Shown here in pieces: positions 59,600 to 64,000 of a DNA stretch of 64,000 bases. A program made the translations under genes and the position numbers. The DNA comes from Stereum hirsutum FP-91666 SS1 (Eukaryota; Basidiomycota; Agaricomycetes; Russulales; Stereaceae). Numbering within the stretch: the stretch's first letter is position 1; each line of letters starts with the position of its first letter. The notes below the pieces were generated by a model that saw only the letters and a program-made list of their open reading frames with translations, ran no database searches and was not told the DNA's origin. Location: the NCBI RefSeq assembly GCF_000264905.1, contig NW_006763142.1, forward strand, positions 1,104,597-1,168,596, given 5' to 3'.

Positions 59600-62219
59600 G
59601 GTCGAATATAATCGTTGAGGCAGTGTTGTGCGAGGTAGATACAGAAGCGGTGTTCAGATGAGCGACTTTTGAGGAGGGGGGTCAAGAGGTAATGGGGGGT
59701 CGCTGCGGGACCAGCCTCAATTTATATTCAAAGAGACCGCACCAGTAGCCGAACGCGTCAGTTCGATCCATCTTGAGTTTACTCAAGAGCTGCGGTGTGA
59801 GAAGATGGGCCCTCACCAATGGCGAGCGCGCTGCCCCAGTCCAACAGACTGATAGCTGGAGAAGCACGCCAGCGCTGGTTCACTACCAATCGCGCAGAAA
59901 CGGCCCCATTTGAGGGTACCAGGGGCCCACAACATGCTCCGAGGCACAGACATAATGAGAGTCACGGAGGTCAATGCCACCGCGGTATGTGCAAACATGC
60001 CTGTAAGGAGCCTCCATTGGAGACCCATATCTGGCTTCAATTCATTAGATGGGAGTGTGCGAGCGTGGCTACAAAAGAGGTCTCTCGCAGTTACAATGCT
60101 ATTGGGCAGATCGCGAGCGAATGAGGCCGGAAATCATACGCTTAGCATTCACAAGGTCTGTCAGAGACGGGGTCAAACTATGGGCCTCCACTCGTAAAAA
60201 GCACCCAAAGCATACTTGCAACGCAATGACCAAGAAAAGAATCAGGGCGATTCCTGTGAACGGGGTGGTAATGGCCATCATCTGGAAGTCTATCGAGACG
60301 ATAACCTCACAACCCAAGAGCGAACAAGCATGCATGTCGTCTCCCTGAGTTCGGTGAAGAAGGTATACCAAGCCACACCTTGCAACTGCGAAGGTCAAAG
60401 ACGTAGGTAAGCCTAAAGACCTATCAGTGAAGAAGGACTTCGGGAGCCGATGGCAAGTCGACGGTACGTTATCACGACTCGGGGACAGGTCTCTCCAAAG
60501 CAAAAGTGCGGTCACAGTGAGAACTTACAAGAGTGTGGCCCAACGTTGCTGGGGGATAAGCATGGTGATGTCACGGAATGCTGGGACTCGGGGATCCACG
60601 AACTCTGTGGCACTGCAGTCCTAATGATGGATGCAGGCTTGGCAGTCCCAAAACAACAAGCATGGCAATGACTACCCTCGGTAAGAGCGATAGAGTTTTC
60701 CCCGACAGTTCTCGCGAGATGACTGCCTGGTGATTCTGTCGATCTTTTGGCTACGAGTGTCGTTTACTGCTTAACCGTCGGTAGCAAGGTCATGAAAATG
60801 AGAATGGAGACGCTCCAAGGCGTCCTATGCAGCAAAAGTCGTGTATCAGAGCGTGAAAAACTCTAGGGGACTAGACGGAGTGGGATATGAAGCTTGGAGG
60901 GACGAGCGGTCATTGTGGCGCGAGCGCCCAAGAAATTTTCTGGCGCTCGGGGAATGCCGGGCTGTCCTTGAATGGGAACGGAGCTTTCTCAGCTTGCTGC
61001 GAACCACGCACCTCTTCCTGTCTTTCTCCATGCTTCCCGATGGCTACTCGTGTCTAACAAGTTTTGAGCCAACGTTTGCTCCCATGCGAAGTTTACGGTG
61101 GCATCAGATAACCACACCTTTGTTCGTCCTCGGCTGGGCACTGATCTCGACGTTGTCAGATACTCTTTGTTTCTCCGTGAGAGTTCGAACTTCGTTTTCG
61201 TATGGCCAGGAATGCCCTATAACTTACGATATCTCTGGACCTACCGGCACACAGCTGTAGCAATGGAAGATACGCTATAGCCGAGGACTAATACCAAGCC
61301 AGAATCATCTCTTGGGCTGCTAAGAGACCACCGGAGATGCTCTACTGGGGCTCGTTTACTGACTGTTGTGCTCGTCTTTGGTTTACTCAATCGATACGCG
61401 GTCGCACGCGGAGCGCGAGCTCGCTCTCCGATACAGGGTGGGAACGCTACACTTCCTCACGATGTTCTCATCGATGCACAGGGTGATGACAGTGCGCGAT
61501 GGCGATGGGCATCTTTCACCCTGGTCACTACTGATTACTAGCGGCTCAGTGGGAAGAAGTCTGTATCTACGCAGCGCATGGGCAAGTCTCTTTGCATTAT
61601 CAACGGGATAAGACAGTGACATAGCCCTCGGAGATGGGTGGCGCGTTAGCGAAAGGTCCTCACGACCCCGCTCATTCCTTCGTTAACGTGGGCGGCGCCT
61701 GGAGCCGCCATGTCTGAAACGCAAAATCTTGAGCTTTAACGTCGATGAGACCCTGATCGGGAGAAACAGCCTCAGCTTCTCATGCTCTGGCTGATACATC
61801 TTCCAAGATTACTGTGTGTCCTGCCGATGCATTTCGGGCCAAGCCTCACATACAGTTCTCTGTTCTATGTTGGTCGAATCAAGCCTTTCTCGACTCGACA
61901 ACTTCTCTCCGTAGGCCGATGAAGCTACGTATGTACCCTTATTTCGGAACAGCCACCGCTATCTCCACCTATCCATAATTCGGGTACCCATGCTAACGGT
62001 CTTCGTCCATTTACCGCAGCAGTCCAATCGAAAACGAGGCCAGCTCGGCGAACCGTGCATTCAGGAAAAAAGCGTCCCTGTCCCTACCTTCTCCATTCAC
62101 GAACAGATTCTGTCATCACTCCATCCCTAGAGTGACCCCACCTCGCTCTTTCCCCCCTCACCCTCTCTAGATTTCTGACCTATCTCGAACTGCCCGCTCC
62201 TTTCTCTATCTTTCAACGC
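59600..62219. other. 2.6-kb stretch, possible remnant of a membrane-protein gene
   Basis: Mostly without recognisable coding sequence. A minus-strand frame at 60099-60515 contains one strongly hydrophobic segment (MAITTPFTGIALILFLVIAL) and an upstream motif reminiscent of the fungal DUF6533 seven-helix family. No complete gene chain could be built. 61.3-62.2 kb is presumably the promoter of the MFS gene. Confidence 0.35.
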
Positions 62220-64000
62220 ATGACGATCACTATTATGGACACAGGCAGTACACGTCCCTCGTCTCTTACAACTACCCGTGACCCGGAAAAAGGCATAGAC
62301 GGATATGTCTCTCCCTCATCCGCGTCCGCGAACGAAAAAACACGGCCATCTTCAGTTTCTTCGTCACACTCTCAACCACTTACCGTCACTTGGGACGGAC
62401 CCAACGATCCGGAGAACCCAAGAAACTGGACGACGCGTAGGAGATGGGTAGTGACTATGGTTGTTAGCCTGTTCACGTTCATAAGGTTTGTGCTCGCTCT
62501 CTCTATATTTGGTGCTTGCAATGCTTATTGAGGGTAAACCTCGCAGTCCGGTCGCTTCTTCCATACCTTCCCCATCACTTCCGGCGATCTCGAATGACCT
62601 TCATCTTCCCGTGGGGTCCATCTTGCAAAACATGTCCCTCTCGATATTCATCTTAGCGTATGCACTCGGGCCTCTTGTATGTGAGTATTTTCAGGCGCAT
62701 TGTGTGCGAGATGAATCAATGCTTAACAGAACTTCTAGGGGGTCCACTCAGCGAATTATTTGGACGCCTTCCCATCCTGCAGTCATCAAACATCTTCTTC
62801 CTTAGTAAGCAACGACATATACTTCTTCATGCAGGTCTGACTCATACTCTATCAGTCTTCAATACAGCGTGTGCTTTTGCCAAGACTCCCACTCAGCTTC
62901 TTATTTTCCGATTTCTGGCAGGTCTTGGTGGTGCTGCCCCTCAGTCTGTTGGCGGTGCCGTGGTGGGAGATCTCTGGGCTCCCGATGAACGCGGGAGCGC
63001 CATGAGCATATATTCTCTTGCACCCCTCGTCAGTCTTTTTCTTGGGCGAAATCTTGTACCGTGTGCTGAACCGTCTTCTCCCGACCCGTATCAGGTCGGC
63101 CCTGCCACTGGACCCCTTGTGGGCGGATGGATTGCGGAGAAAAGCGAATGGCAATGGGTGTTCTGGAGCGTTAGTATAGCCGACGCACTTCTCCAAGTTG
63201 CAGGTTTTGTAAGTCCATCGCCTTATCACGGAGTTTCTTCCTTCTTAAAACTTTTTTCTTTGTTCCATCAGGTCTTCATACGTGAAACGTACGCAGGTCA
63301 GATTCTGAGGCGCCGCGCTGCCAAGTTACGGAAAGAAAAGAACGACCCTCGTATTCGATGTGAGTTCGAGACTCCAGATCGTCACTGGAGTCGTGTACTC
63401 GCCCGCGGCATGATCAAACCGTGGTACTTCCTCGCCACCGAGCCTATCGTGCAGGTCCTTGCACTTTACATGGCAGTTCTCTATGGCTTGCTTTACTTGA
63501 CTTTGACCGGTGAGTGTCATCTAGTACCGCTATCGTCGTTCTTCATGACCTTCCACTGATACTCGTGTATCTGCCAGCATTTGTCGAATTATTCACGGTC
63601 GAATATGGACAGAGCGACGGTATAGCTGGCCTGCACTACTTGTCTATTGCTCTTGGCTCCACTGGTTTGTTCATTCCACACTCCTATCCATTCTCCATCA
63701 AGTTACCCTTCTTCCGTACCAGTCGGCGGCCAAGTTGGCGCTCGTGTCCTCAACAAGGTCTATGCAAAGCTGAAGGCCAAGAACGGAGGTGTCGGCACAC
63801 CCGAAATGCGGTCAGTCATGATCCTCTTGGCCTTCCCTTCATCCTTACTCCACACTAAAACTTCTTCACTTCGCCGCGTCTGTCAGGCTTCCCCTCCTCA
63901 TGGTGACGGCGACCACACTGCCCGTTGGCCTTCTCATCTATGGTTGGACAGCGCAAGCACACACGCACTGGATCTTCCCCGACCTTGGCGTGTTTATCTT
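62220..64000 (+). CDS. MFS transporter (DHA1 drug/polyamine type), 3' part beyond window
   Basis: Starts MTITIMDTGSTRPSS at 62220 and runs off the right edge. A Ser-rich cytoplasmic N-terminus leads to NDPENPRNWTTRRRWVVTMV, the usual entry to helix 1 in this group. Later blocks are SPVASSIPSPSLPAISNDL, GPLSELFGRLPIL (motif A-like), FRFLAGLGGAAPQSVGGAVV and DLWAPDERGSAMS, then GPATGPLVGGWIAE (motif C). After the central loop come RGMIKPWYFLATEPIV and EYGQSDGIAGLHYLSI. Six or more introns of normal size interrupt it. It probably exports small molecules by proton antiport at the plasma membrane; the substrate is unknown. Confidence 0.88.

Noticed and set aside
1..64000. tRNA, rRNA and CRISPR features
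   Set aside because: Scanned by eye for T-loop (GGTTCGANTCC) and repeat-spacer patterns; none was convincing.

Overview
The window is nuclear DNA of a filamentous fungus, most likely an agaricomycete (mushroom-forming basidiomycete). Genes are dense and lie on both strands. Most are cut by many short introns (about 45-80 bp, GT...AG, often with a CTAAC/CTGAC-like branch point), and several exons are only 11-25 nt long. The families fit this: a MYND-finger family, F-box proteins with WW-N-I-I style motifs, TPR-CHAT proteins, a MedA-like regulator (DUF7082) and a Plr1-like aldo-keto reductase. No bacterial operon features, tRNA, rRNA or CRISPR array were seen. Gene models were built by hand from homologous blocks and splice sites. 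Where a full exon list is given the exon lengths sum to a closed reading frame, except where stated.

Layout. 1-12.8 kb: three paralogous MYND zinc-finger genes (A cut by the left edge; B intact; C decayed and carrying two small inverted-repeat elements in introns), with a tricalbin/mug190-like SMP-C2 membrane tether between B and C. 13-15 kb: a small candidate I78 protease inhibitor and Mediator subunit MED8. 15.5-19.3 kb: an F-box gene and an NmrA-like dehydrogenase. 20-23 kb: ribose-5-phosphate isomerase and the TFIIH subunit TFB5. 22.7-26 kb: a 3.3-kb stretch with no convincing gene. 26-27.5 kb: MedA-like developmental regulator. 28-31.6 kb: a tandem pair of RNase III genes. 32-37.4 kb: PEX19, RAX1-like RGS protein and complex I subunit NDUFA2. 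38.3-42.3 kb: a second NmrA-like + F-box pair, an inverted duplicate of the one at 15.5-19.3 kb. 42.7-51.3 kb: a TPR-CHAT protein followed by a metacaspase. 51.9-59.6 kb: checkpoint kinase CHK1, a pyridoxal-reductase-like aldo-keto reductase and 2-isopropylmalate synthase LEU4. 59.6-62.2 kb: little recognisable coding sequence. 62.2-64 kb: an MFS transporter cut by the right edge.

How the genes fit together. Most are unrelated housekeeping genes (leucine synthesis, pentose phosphate, respiration, peroxisome biogenesis, transcription, DNA-damage checkpoint). Interspersed are accessory, duplicated families: MYND x3, F-box x2, NmrA x2 and RNase III x2. The most suggestive grouping is the adjacent, co-oriented pair of clan CD (caspase-like) peptidase genes, TPR-CHAT then metacaspase. 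It could be a regulated cell-death or proteolysis module, but only adjacency and domain content support this.
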